DNA of 23,178 bases from Thermodesulfovibrio sp. (GTDB taxonomy: Bacteria; Nitrospirota; Thermodesulfovibrionia; Thermodesulfovibrionales; Thermodesulfovibrionaceae). Under the pieces are notes generated by a model. The model saw only the letters and a list, made by a program, of their open reading frames with translations, ran no database searches and was not told the origin of the DNA. Shown in pieces: positions 8,724-15,336 of this stretch (positions are counted from its first letter, which is position 1; each line of letters starts with the position of its first letter). Position numbers and translations under genes: made by a program. The stretch is from assembly GCA_026415995.1 (NCBI GenBank), contig JAOAGB010000004.1, positions 1 to 23,178 on the forward strand, read 5' to 3'.

Positions 8724-9755
8724 CTATCCATATCTTCTATCCTTGAATATTACAGATTTTCCTTTAATTTTTGACAATCTCTTTGCTTCTGCCTTAACTT
8801 CTGAGGCTATTGATGCAAGATGGGCAAAGGACGTGATGTTTCTTTTCTCAGTGGATACAATAGCACAGGTTATCGAAAGAAGTCCAAATTTTTCCTCTTC
8901 TTCTTTTCGATTTTTTGATATATAATATCCCCTTAAAAAATCTTCATCATGAAATAGGGGTAATAGTTCTTCAAACTCTTTTACTATATTTTCACATAGT
9001 AATATTGACAGATCAGGTTGAGTTATCATAATAAAATCATCACCACCTATATGTCCTATAAATATCTCAGGGAACCTTTTGTTCATTTTCTTTAAGATAT
9101 CTCCTAAAGAAGAAATTACGTAGTCTCCCTTTTCAAACCCGTAATAATCATTATAAGGCTTAAAATTATTTATATCTAAGTAGGAAACATCAAAAAATTG
9201 CTTTTCTCTAATTTTTCTCTCTATTTCTCTTTGAATAGCCCAGTTTCCAGGCAATCCAGTAAGTGGATTAGAATCTTTAGCTATTATTAAGGACTTCTGA
9301 GTTATTGTTTCAAGTAAGATATTTATTGGCACAATTCCATAATATTCACCATCTTTACAAATAATTATATCGTCATAGAGATATTTCATTTCTCTTTTCT
9401 GGATTATCATTGAAGCATCTTCAATTGTTGTTTTGTATTCAACAAGGAATGAAGGACTTTCCATAACTTCACATATGCATTTTCTGGCATTAAGATGTAT
9501 CCCATACCCAAATCTTCCAAGCACTGTATGTTCTAAGAATCTATTTCGCTGTATTTGTCCCACAACAGTATTGCAATCTCTTTCTGTTATTGGAATTAGA
9601 TTAAGCTTTTCATCTTTCATAAATCTTAGAAAAGCCTCAGTTATCAAGGTTTTTATGTTCAGAGGTTCAGTCCTCACTGCAATATCTCCTATTGATAGGT
9701 CTAATATTGAAAGATCGGAGGAAATTTTAGGTTTTTCTAACTCATTGATTACCAT
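8724..9755 (-). CDS. CBS-pair plus GGDEF domain protein (c-di-GMP synthesis or sensing)
   Basis: The N-terminal 150 residues look like a tandem CBS pair (two blocks around 24-80 and 93-150), usually a nucleotide-sensing module. A GGDEF diguanylate cyclase domain follows, with DSNPLTGLPG at 161-170, the metal and substrate segment YLDINNFKPYND at 192-203, and GGDDF at 237-241. The fourth position is Asp instead of the usual Glu; from memory HIGGDDF recurs in the EAL-CBS-GGDEF family, so activity is possible but not certain. There is no RxxD inhibitory site at the usual place. The ATG overlaps the end of the EAL gene by 14 nt in another frame, which suggests translational coupling and a split ancestral fusion. 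No membrane segment is seen. Confidence 0.85.
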   Translation of the reverse strand: MVINELEKPKISSDLSILDLSIGDIAVRTEPLNIKTLITEAFLRFMKDEKLNLIPITERDCNTVVGQIQRNRFLEHTVLGRFGYGIHLNARKCICEVMESPSFLVEYKTTIEDASMIIQKREMKYLYDDIIICKDGEYYGIVPINILLETITQKSLIIAKDSNPLTGLPGNWAIQREIERKIREKQFFDVSYLDINNFKPYNDYYGFEKGDYVISSLGDILKKMNKRFPEIFIGHIGGDDFIMITQPDLSILLCENIVKEFEELLPLFHDEDFLRGYYISKNRKEEEEKFGLLSITCAIVSTEKRNITSFAHLASIASEVKAEAKRLSKIKGKSVIFKDRRYG

Positions 9756-10524
9756 AATCTTGAAAGGAATTTCTTATAAATGCCGCAGGTTCTCCAAGAT
9801 AGTATCCTTGAAGTAAATCTGCATTCTTCTCTAAGATTTTCTCTAATTGTAGGGATGTTTCGATACCCTCCGCCACCACCATAATACCAAATTCATTACA
9901 TAGATTTATGACAAATTCGACAAAACACTTGGAGAAGTAGTTATCATTTAATGTTTGTATAAAATGTTTATCTATTTTTACAATATCTGGTTTAATGAGG
10001 CTTAAAAGCTTAGGTCCACCATAACCACTTCCAAAGTCATCTATGGCAATTCTGTATCCCCTTTCTTTGTAATAAGAAATTGTCTTAATAAATATTTCAT
10101 AATTTTCAATTGCTGACTGTTCAGTTATTTCAAGAATTATCTTTTCCTTAGGAAAATTATATTTTTCAGCTAATCTGTCTGTGATTCCTATTTCGTGCTG
10201 AGGAGAAATAATAGTTTCAGGGCATATGTTAATAAAAAGATAATCCTTGAGATTCTGTTTTGAAGCTTCTCTTATAGCCTTTTCTCTACAGATCATATCA
10301 AGAAGAAATATGGAGTCATTTTTTTTTGCTTCAAGAAAAAGTTTTCCTATATTAATTTTTTTTGATACATGTCTGGCTAAGGACTCATAGCCATAAATTT
10401 TAAATTTTTTTGATTCAAATATTGGCTGAAAATGTACAGTAAGCTCTGAATAAAATATTTCTGAATATACTCGATATACTCTTTCTGATAAATTTTTATC
10501 CTTATGACTTTTAACCTGTAACAA
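9742..10524 (-). CDS. EAL domain protein, c-di-GMP phosphodiesterase
   Basis: EAL domains hydrolyse cyclic di-GMP to pGpG. The 260-aa protein is almost entirely one EAL domain with a complete active-site set: Glu47 in the ESL version of the EAL motif, Asn99 in FINI, Glu132 in LEITEQ, Asp162-Asp163 in DDFGSGYG, Lys183 in VKID, Glu219 in VAEGIET and Gln239 in LQGYYLGEP. It is therefore probably catalytically active. The start is TTG at 10524, supported by GAGGTG (CACCTC on the plus strand, 10530-10535) five bases upstream. It is the first gene of a minus-strand operon and is preceded by a four-unit Pho-type box and a matching -10. Its C-terminus ends in the linker where the CBS domain would follow in fused homologues. 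Confidence 0.93.
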   Translation of the reverse strand: MLQVKSHKDKNLSERVYRVYSEIFYSELTVHFQPIFESKKFKIYGYESLARHVSKKINIGKLFLEAKKNDSIFLLDMICREKAIREASKQNLKDYLFINICPETIISPQHEIGITDRLAEKYNFPKEKIILEITEQSAIENYEIFIKTISYYKERGYRIAIDDFGSGYGGPKLLSLIKPDIVKIDKHFIQTLNDNYFSKCFVEFVINLCNEFGIMVVAEGIETSLQLEKILEKNADLLQGYYLGEPAAFIRNSFQDYGNQ

Positions 10525-10560
10525 TTTTTCACCTCTTTTTTAGTCCTATTAATTAGTCCT
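10525..10560 (-). promoter_or_regulatory. Leader and ribosome binding site of the EAL gene
   Basis: On the minus strand GAGGTG lies five bases before the TTG start and decides that start. Just upstream the octamer TTAGTCCT (plus strand) occurs twice, at 10540-10547 and 10553-10560, a 13-bp direct repeat in the untranslated leader. Its role is unknown. Confidence 0.6.
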
Positions 10561-10569
10561 GATAATAAG

Positions 10570-10624
10570 ATTATTCCATAGTTTTGTTACAAAAAAATTA
10601 AAGAGGTGTTACAACCATGTTAAA
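10570..10624 (-). promoter_or_regulatory. Pho-type box and -10 of the EAL/GGDEF operon
   Basis: On the minus strand four hexamers lie at exact 11-bp spacing: TTTAAC (10624-10619), TGTAAC (10613-10608), TTTAAT (10602-10597) and TGTAAC (10591-10586). Ten bases later comes AATAAT (10575-10570), one mismatch from the -10 consensus, with an expected start of transcription near 10563. Eleven-bp direct repeats ending about 10 bp before a -10 are the known layout of PhoB/PhoP-activated promoters. The same layout occurs at 10638-10692 and 16402-16456. Which regulator binds is inferred. Confidence 0.75.
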
Positions 10625-10637
10625 AATTAGATAAAAA

Positions 10638-10692
10638 TTTAACAGAAATTTAAAGAATTTTTAACGTTACTTTAACTTTAGGGAGCTATTAT
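10638..10692 (+). promoter_or_regulatory. Pho-type box and -10 of the PHP-GT-phoA operon
   Basis: Four hexamers lie at exact 11-bp spacing: TTTAAC (10638-10643), TTTAAA (10649-10654), TTTAAC (10660-10665) and TTTAAC (10671-10676). After 10 bp comes TATTAT (10687-10692) as the -10. No -35 element is evident, as expected for an activator-dependent Pho promoter. The predicted transcription start near 10699 leaves a leader of only about six bases before the ATG at 10705. It is back to back with the minus-strand box, with only 13 bp between the outermost units. Confidence 0.78.
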
Positions 10693-10704
10693 TTAATTAA
10701 AAAT

Positions 10705-11394
10705 ATGCTCTTATGTGACTTTCATATCCATACCAAATACTCAGACGGTTCAGTTGAACTAAAAAGAGTAATTGATATTTTCGGGCAAGCTGGTTTTGAT
10801 GTTATAGCAATAACAGATCATGTAGTGAATGGAGATAGCATGATTGGAAAGCTTGCCTATAAGTTTAGATTAACTGTTACAGAAGATAATTTTAATTACT
10901 ATATGGAAAACATAAGGTATGAAGCAGAAAGAGCTTGGAATAAATATGAAATGCTTGTGATACCCGGCGTTGAGATAAGCAAGAATTATATTTCTTCAGA
11001 TAAATCAGCCCATATGCTTATTCTTGATATAAAAGAATTTATTCCAGCCTGTGAGTCCTATGAAACCATATTCCTTGAGGCAAAGAAACAGGATGCCATT
11101 GTAGTTGCCTGCCATCCACATAATATTAAAGGTGAACTTCGTAACACTCTCTATTTATGGAATAACAGAGAAAAATATGAGAAATACATAGATGCATGGG
11201 AGATAGCAAACAGGGATGATGTTTTCAGCGTTGTAAGTCTTAGAAAGTATCCTTACATCGCAAACAGCGATTTTCATAAGCCAGTGCATCTTTATTCATG
11301 GAAAACTCTTCTTAATTGTGAAAAAACTGTGTCTTCAGTAAAAAGCTGTATTAGAAACAACAGAGGAGTTGCAATAACACTTTTTAGGGGGTAA
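10705..11394 (+). CDS. PHP domain metal-dependent phosphoesterase
   Basis: PHP domains use a two- or three-metal site to cleave phosphoester bonds. The metal ligands of the family are all visible: His7 and His9 in DFHIHT, Asp14 in SDG, Asp38-His39 in ITDH, Glu90 in PGVEIS, His103, His137 and His139 in CHPH, and Asp189 and His191 in NSDFH. The 229-aa length fits stand-alone PHP enzymes such as the TrpH/nucleotide phosphatase group, but the substrate is unknown. There is no signal peptide, so it acts in the cytoplasm. It is the first gene behind a Pho-type promoter and is followed 2 nt later by a glycosyltransferase. No ribosome binding site lies at the usual distance, so translation may be near-leaderless. 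Confidence 0.88.
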   Translation: MLLCDFHIHTKYSDGSVELKRVIDIFGQAGFDVIAITDHVVNGDSMIGKLAYKFRLTVTEDNFNYYMENIRYEAERAWNKYEMLVIPGVEISKNYISSDKSAHMLILDIKEFIPACESYETIFLEAKKQDAIVVACHPHNIKGELRNTLYLWNNREKYEKYIDAWEIANRDDVFSVVSLRKYPYIANSDFHKPVHLYSWKTLLNCEKTVSSVKSCIRNNRGVAITLFRG

Positions 11395-11396
11395 AA

Positions 11397-12569
11397 ATGA
11401 TTTTGTGGATAGTTTTATTTATCGCCTTTTTTAGCATTACCCTGTATGGTATTCAGGTTATAGCACTCAGAAAAAAGCTAAAGGAAGATTATAACTCAGA
11501 ATTTCTACCACCTATATCAATAATTAAACCTCTCAAGGGACTTGATGATAATCTTTTTGACAATCTCGAGAGTTTCTGCAAACAAGATTATCCTGAATAT
11601 GAAGTTATTCTGTCTCTACAGGATTATAATGACCCTGCTTATAGAGTAGCAGAAAAAATAAGGAATAGATATCCCAATTTAGTGAGAATCATAGTTGATA
11701 ATTCAAGAAGAGCTCTCAATCCAAAGGTGAAAAATATGATATCTGCCTATAGAGCTTCCAAATATGAGTATTTTTTAATAAGCGACAGCAATGTCTTAGT
11801 TGATAAAGACTATCTAAGGAAGACAGTTTCTGCCATGAAACCTGATACAGGTCTTGTTACAAATCTAATCATGGGAGTTTCAGGTAAAAGCATAGGTGCT
11901 AAACTTGAAAACCTTCAACTTAACTCATTCATAATCCTAAGTGTATCTTTTCTTGACAAATTTCTTAAAATGCCATGTAGCATAGGTAAATCTATGCTTA
12001 TGAGAAAGAGAGATTTTGAGGAAATAGGAGGTTTTAACTCAATAAGGGATGTTTTAGCAGAGGACTATATTATTGGAAAACTGATGCATGAAAGTGGGAA
12101 AAAGGTTGTTCTTAGTAATTATATAATAAAAAACGTCAATGAATATTGGTCTTTTAGGAAATTTCTTAACAGACATACAAGATGGGCAAAGATAAGATGG
12201 AAAATAGCTGGCATCAAATATTTTACAGAACCTTTGAGTAATCCTGTATTTTTGTCTTCATTTATACCACTATTAGATGGTTTCTCTCGCGTTTCCCTCT
12301 TAGTATTCCTTTTCATTGCTTCCATAAAAATTGCCTTTGACATTTATATTAATAGATTAATTAATAGCTCCACAGGAATTTCGACAATTTTAACGCCATT
12401 TAAAGATTTTATGACAGGCATCATATGGTTTGTTCCACTGATTAGCTGTAAAATCAATTGGAGAGATAATATTTATACAATTGGTAAGAACACTTTAATA
12501 GTTCCTCATAATGGTAACTCTACTGTGAGAGTCATTTTCGATAAACTAAAAACAGCCTTTACAAATTAG
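11397..12569 (+). CDS. Membrane glycosyltransferase, GT2/GT21 (ceramide glucosyltransferase/HpnI-like)
   Basis: This is a processive-type GT-A glycosyltransferase anchored in the inner membrane. An N-terminal helix (about 2-22) is followed by the catalytic domain, with SIIKPLKGLD at 41-50, the D2-type motif Asp130-Ser-Asn, AEDY with Asp223, and RHTRW at 259-263 matching the (Q/R)xxRW motif. Hydrophobic segments at about 285-315 and 338-350 complete it. These features match the ceramide glucosyltransferase/HpnI group, which adds a sugar to a lipid acceptor. The acceptor here (diacylglycerol, ceramide-like or hopanoid) cannot be read. AGGGGG at 11386-11391 serves the ATG. Its place in a Pho-type operon suggests a role in replacing phospholipid with glycolipid. 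Confidence 0.85.
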   Translation: MILWIVLFIAFFSITLYGIQVIALRKKLKEDYNSEFLPPISIIKPLKGLDDNLFDNLESFCKQDYPEYEVILSLQDYNDPAYRVAEKIRNRYPNLVRIIVDNSRRALNPKVKNMISAYRASKYEYFLISDSNVLVDKDYLRKTVSAMKPDTGLVTNLIMGVSGKSIGAKLENLQLNSFIILSVSFLDKFLKMPCSIGKSMLMRKRDFEEIGGFNSIRDVLAEDYIIGKLMHESGKKVVLSNYIIKNVNEYWSFRKFLNRHTRWAKIRWKIAGIKYFTEPLSNPVFLSSFIPLLDGFSRVSLLVFLFIASIKIAFDIYINRLINSSTGISTILTPFKDFMTGIIWFVPLISCKINWRDNIYTIGKNTLIVPHNGNSTVRVIFDKLKTAFTN

Positions 12570-12584
12570 AAAAATGGAGGAGTC

Positions 12585-14135
12585 ATGAAAAGAAGAGAAT
12601 TTTTGAAGGCTTCCTTAGCAAGTTTTTTGACTGTTATGGCTTTTTCAGATGAGGTTTTTGCTAAGGTTATTTCGTCTTCAGGCAATAAAGCAAAAGGTAT
12701 TATCTTTATCGTAGGCGATGGTTGGCCACTGGGAGTAATGAAAGCAATGAACGAATTCATGGAACGAAAATTTAGAGAACGAAGCAATCTTTCAACTCTA
12801 ATTAAAAATTCTAATTCAAGAATTTTTTTACAAAATACTTCTTCCTTATCTTCTGTTGTTACTGATTCTGCTCCTGCATCGGTGGCTTGGGCAACGGGCT
12901 CAAAGACTATAAATAGGTCCTTGTCTATTTTGCCTAACGGTAAAAAATTGAAAACGATTTTTGAAATTGCAAAAGAAAAAGGGCTTTCTTGCGGATTTGT
13001 CACTACCACAAGAGTTACTCATGCAACACCAGCAGCTTGGTATAGCCACAATCCAAACAGAGATGATGAGGAAAATATCGCCCTTGAACTCCTTAATTCA
13101 AGGCTTGATGTTGCAATGGGAGGTGGTGATAGATATTTCAATCATAAAGATAGAAAAGATGGATTAGACCTCTACAGTAATTTCTCCTCAAATGGATACA
13201 GAGTGGTTAAAAACAGGGATGAATTAATAAATGTTATAGAAGATGAAAAACCTCTGCTTGGAGTTTTTAGTTCTTCCCATATTAGTTACTTTGTTGATAG
13301 AGTGAATGATGAAAAGTTAGGTAAGAAAGAACCTTCTTTACCAGAAATGACAGCGGTGGCATTGAAAAAATTATCAAGAAATAAGAAAGGTTTCATTCTT
13401 CAAATTGAAGCTGGCAGAATAGACCATGCCTGTCATGCAAATGATGCCTATGCAGCAATAATGGACTGTTATGAGTTGGATAAAACAATTGGGGTAGTTT
13501 TAGATTTTATTGAAAAAAATCCGGATGTTTTATTGATAGTAGCATCAGATCATGGAAATTCTGGATTCGGAATAAATGGTACAGGTCCTGAGTACAATGA
13601 TGCTACAGAGGCTTTGATGAAATATAACAATAGGGCATCCTTTGAATATATGATTAAAAGGATGAAAAAACAGGATGTAAATGTTGTTAAAAATATCTTT
13701 GAAACCTACACACAGCACATTATTTCACAGAATGAGGCAGAAGAAATATTTATGAAATTGAATGGAAAGAAAAATGTTGTTATCGATGATATTTGGTATG
13801 AGCCAGAGGCTACGATGGGAAGAATTTTAAGAAAAAGCGTATATGATTATGAAGAAGAAAAACCGAAAATTCCGGCAAAGGAAAGAAGGGGAAACGTGGG
13901 TTTTACATCAACAAATCATACAGCAGAAGACCAATTAGCAATAGTTTACGGAAAAAAATTCTACGGTGCAAATTTAAAAAACCTTATAGACAATACTGAT
14001 ATATATTATTTAATGTGTGAATACTTAGGCATCCGATATATAAATCCAAAAATGACCAGACAAGATGCTATACAATTTGTCAAATCACTATCAAATGAGG
14101 AATGGCAGCGGCATCTTGAACTGCACATATCATAA
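12585..14135 (+). CDS. phoA: Alkaline phosphatase, Tat-exported
   Basis: Alkaline phosphatase releases phosphate from phosphomonoesters outside the cytoplasm. The N-terminus is a Tat signal (RREFLKA at 3-9, then a hydrophobic run and a likely cleavage near VFA-KV at 26-27). Active-site residues are present: Asp45 in VGDG, Asp94 and nucleophile Ser95 in TDSAPAS, His146 and Thr148 in THATPAA, Arg159, Glu275, Asp280 and His284 in EAGRIDHACH, Asp322-His323 in SDHGNSG, and His445 in STNHTAED. His146 and His281 replace E. coli Asp153 and Lys328, a variation known in other phosphatases and linked to different metal preference. At 516 aa it is longer than the E. coli enzyme (471). GGAGGA at 12575-12580 serves the ATG. 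Confidence 0.94.
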   Translation: MKRREFLKASLASFLTVMAFSDEVFAKVISSSGNKAKGIIFIVGDGWPLGVMKAMNEFMERKFRERSNLSTLIKNSNSRIFLQNTSSLSSVVTDSAPASVAWATGSKTINRSLSILPNGKKLKTIFEIAKEKGLSCGFVTTTRVTHATPAAWYSHNPNRDDEENIALELLNSRLDVAMGGGDRYFNHKDRKDGLDLYSNFSSNGYRVVKNRDELINVIEDEKPLLGVFSSSHISYFVDRVNDEKLGKKEPSLPEMTAVALKKLSRNKKGFILQIEAGRIDHACHANDAYAAIMDCYELDKTIGVVLDFIEKNPDVLLIVASDHGNSGFGINGTGPEYNDATEALMKYNNRASFEYMIKRMKKQDVNVVKNIFETYTQHIISQNEAEEIFMKLNGKKNVVIDDIWYEPEATMGRILRKSVYDYEEEKPKIPAKERRGNVGFTSTNHTAEDQLAIVYGKKFYGANLKNLIDNTDIYYLMCEYLGIRYINPKMTRQDAIQFVKSLSNEEWQRHLELHIS

Positions 14136-14153
14136 AGTAGGGAGAAATGTAAA

Positions 14154-14870
14154 TTGAGATTGGGGATATTTGGAGACATTCATGGTAACATGGAGGCTCT
14201 TAAAGTAGCCCATAAAGCAATAATTGATTCGGGAGTAGACAAAATTTTTCATCTTGGAGACCTCGGTGGATATGCCCCCCATGTGAATGAAGTTATAGAT
14301 TTTTTAATGGAACACAGAATCGAAGGGGTTCAGGGTAACTATGACGAAGCAATAGCTCTATATAAAGAAAATTGTGGCTGTAAGTATGAGAATGAGTTTC
14401 AAGCACATATGATGCACCTTTCTTTTGAATGGACTAAAAATTATGCTACGAATAAGTCAAAGAATTATATGAAACTACTTCCTTTTAAGATAGATTTTGA
14501 AGCAGAAGATAAGAAAATAAGCCTATTTCATGCAACTCCTATAAAAAACAATTTATATTGGTATGAAGACAGATTAGAAAAATTTTTTCTTTTAATGGCT
14601 GAGAAATCAGGGGCAGATATAATGATTTACGGACATACACATATACCCTATTTTAAAAGGATAGATGACAAATACTTCATTAATGCCGGAAGTGTTGGAA
14701 AGCCCAAGGATGGAGATCCAAGAGCTTGTGTATGCATTATCGATATTTATAAATCAAAAGTTGAGGTGCAGTTTATAAGAAAAGAATATGATTTACAAAG
14801 GATGGTTAGGGCAATTATTGATAGTGGACTGCCCTATTATTTTGCTGAAAAACTTTCCTTAGCAAGATAG
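14154..14870 (+). CDS. Calcineurin-like metallophosphoesterase
   Basis: The 238-aa protein has the complete two-metal calcineurin-like set: GDIHGN with Asp8 and His10, HLGDLGGY with Asp36, GNYDE with Asn62, His126 in FHATP, and GHTH with His161 and His163, followed by the typical NAGSVGKPKDGDPRA. This pattern fits small cytoplasmic YfcE-like or general phosphodiesterases; the substrate is not evident. The start is TTG at 14154, with GGGAG at 14140-14144 nine bases before it; the only nearby ATG (14147) is followed at once by a stop codon. It lies 18 nt after phoA and 8 nt before the response regulator, so it belongs to the Pho-type operon. Confidence 0.88.
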   Translation: MRLGIFGDIHGNMEALKVAHKAIIDSGVDKIFHLGDLGGYAPHVNEVIDFLMEHRIEGVQGNYDEAIALYKENCGCKYENEFQAHMMHLSFEWTKNYATNKSKNYMKLLPFKIDFEAEDKKISLFHATPIKNNLYWYEDRLEKFFLLMAEKSGADIMIYGHTHIPYFKRIDDKYFINAGSVGKPKDGDPRACVCIIDIYKSKVEVQFIRKEYDLQRMVRAIIDSGLPYYFAEKLSLAR

Positions 14871-14878
14871 GAGGAAAT

Positions 14879-15256
14879 ATGGAGAAAGGTAAAATGTTAT
14901 TAATTGATGATAATGAAAATGACCTCAATATTACAAGGGAACTTCTTAAAAAAGTAGGGTATAGAGTTATTGAAAATCATGGTTGGTATGGTGTAAATAA
15001 AAGGATTAGAAGATATATTCCAGATATGGTTTTGTTTGATGTTAATCTGCCAGGACTATCAGGTGATAGTCTATTTAAAATTTTTAAGGACGAGGTATCA
15101 ACACTTAAAGTGCAGGTATTATATTATTCCTCTCTTGATAATATTCATCTAAACAATTTGATTTTACAGGAAAATTTAACTGATTTCGTAGAAAAGGGTG
15201 ATATTTTTCAGCTTTATAGAAAAATAGCCTCATACTTGAGAAAAAAGGTAACTTAG
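14879..15256 (+). CDS. Single-domain response regulator (receiver only)
   Basis: The protein consists of one receiver domain: acidic pocket Asp10-Asp11 in LIDDNEND, phospho-acceptor Asp54 in LFDVNLPG, Ser84/Ser85 at the switch position and Lys106 in VEKGD. All needed positions are present, so it should accept a phosphoryl group. At 125 aa there is no DNA-binding or enzymatic output domain. It is well translated (AGGAGGAA before the ATG), lies 8 nt after the phosphoesterase and ends the operon. No histidine kinase is in the window, so its partner is unknown. The FDVNLPGLSGD segment is typical of receivers used in phosphorelays or protein-protein control. Confidence 0.88.
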   Translation: MEKGKMLLIDDNENDLNITRELLKKVGYRVIENHGWYGVNKRIRRYIPDMVLFDVNLPGLSGDSLFKIFKDEVSTLKVQVLYYSSLDNIHLNNLILQENLTDFVEKGDIFQLYRKIASYLRKKVT

Positions 15257-15282
15257 TAGGAGCTCCACCCCCTCCCACAAAA

Positions 15283-15317
15283 TAGAGCCTCGATTTTTTT
15301 GTTAAATCGAGGCTCTA
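15283..15317. terminator. Bidirectional hairpin terminator between convergent operons
   Basis: A perfect 14-bp inverted repeat (TAGAGCCTCGATTT at 15283-15296 with its complement at 15304-15317) encloses a 7-nt loop. It lies between the end of the response regulator gene and the end of the minus-strand pstS. The minus-strand side is followed by ATTTTG, a short U run, while the plus side has no good U run, so it may work better for pstS. Confidence 0.8.
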
Positions 15318-15336
15318 ATCATTACAGTTTTCATAA

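Noticed and set aside
9433..9816. 127-codon plus-strand open frame opposite the GGDEF/EAL junction
   Set aside because: It is antisense to conserved CBS and EAL coding sequence and shows no protein family features.
10525..10570. 13-bp direct repeat TTAGTCCT in the EAL leader as an operator
   Set aside because: Only two copies in AT-rich DNA and no known binding protein; kept as a note in the leader entry.
12566..13009. 147-codon open frame antisense to phoA
   Set aside because: It lies fully opposite the conserved signal peptide and active-site region of the phosphatase and has no recognisable domain.
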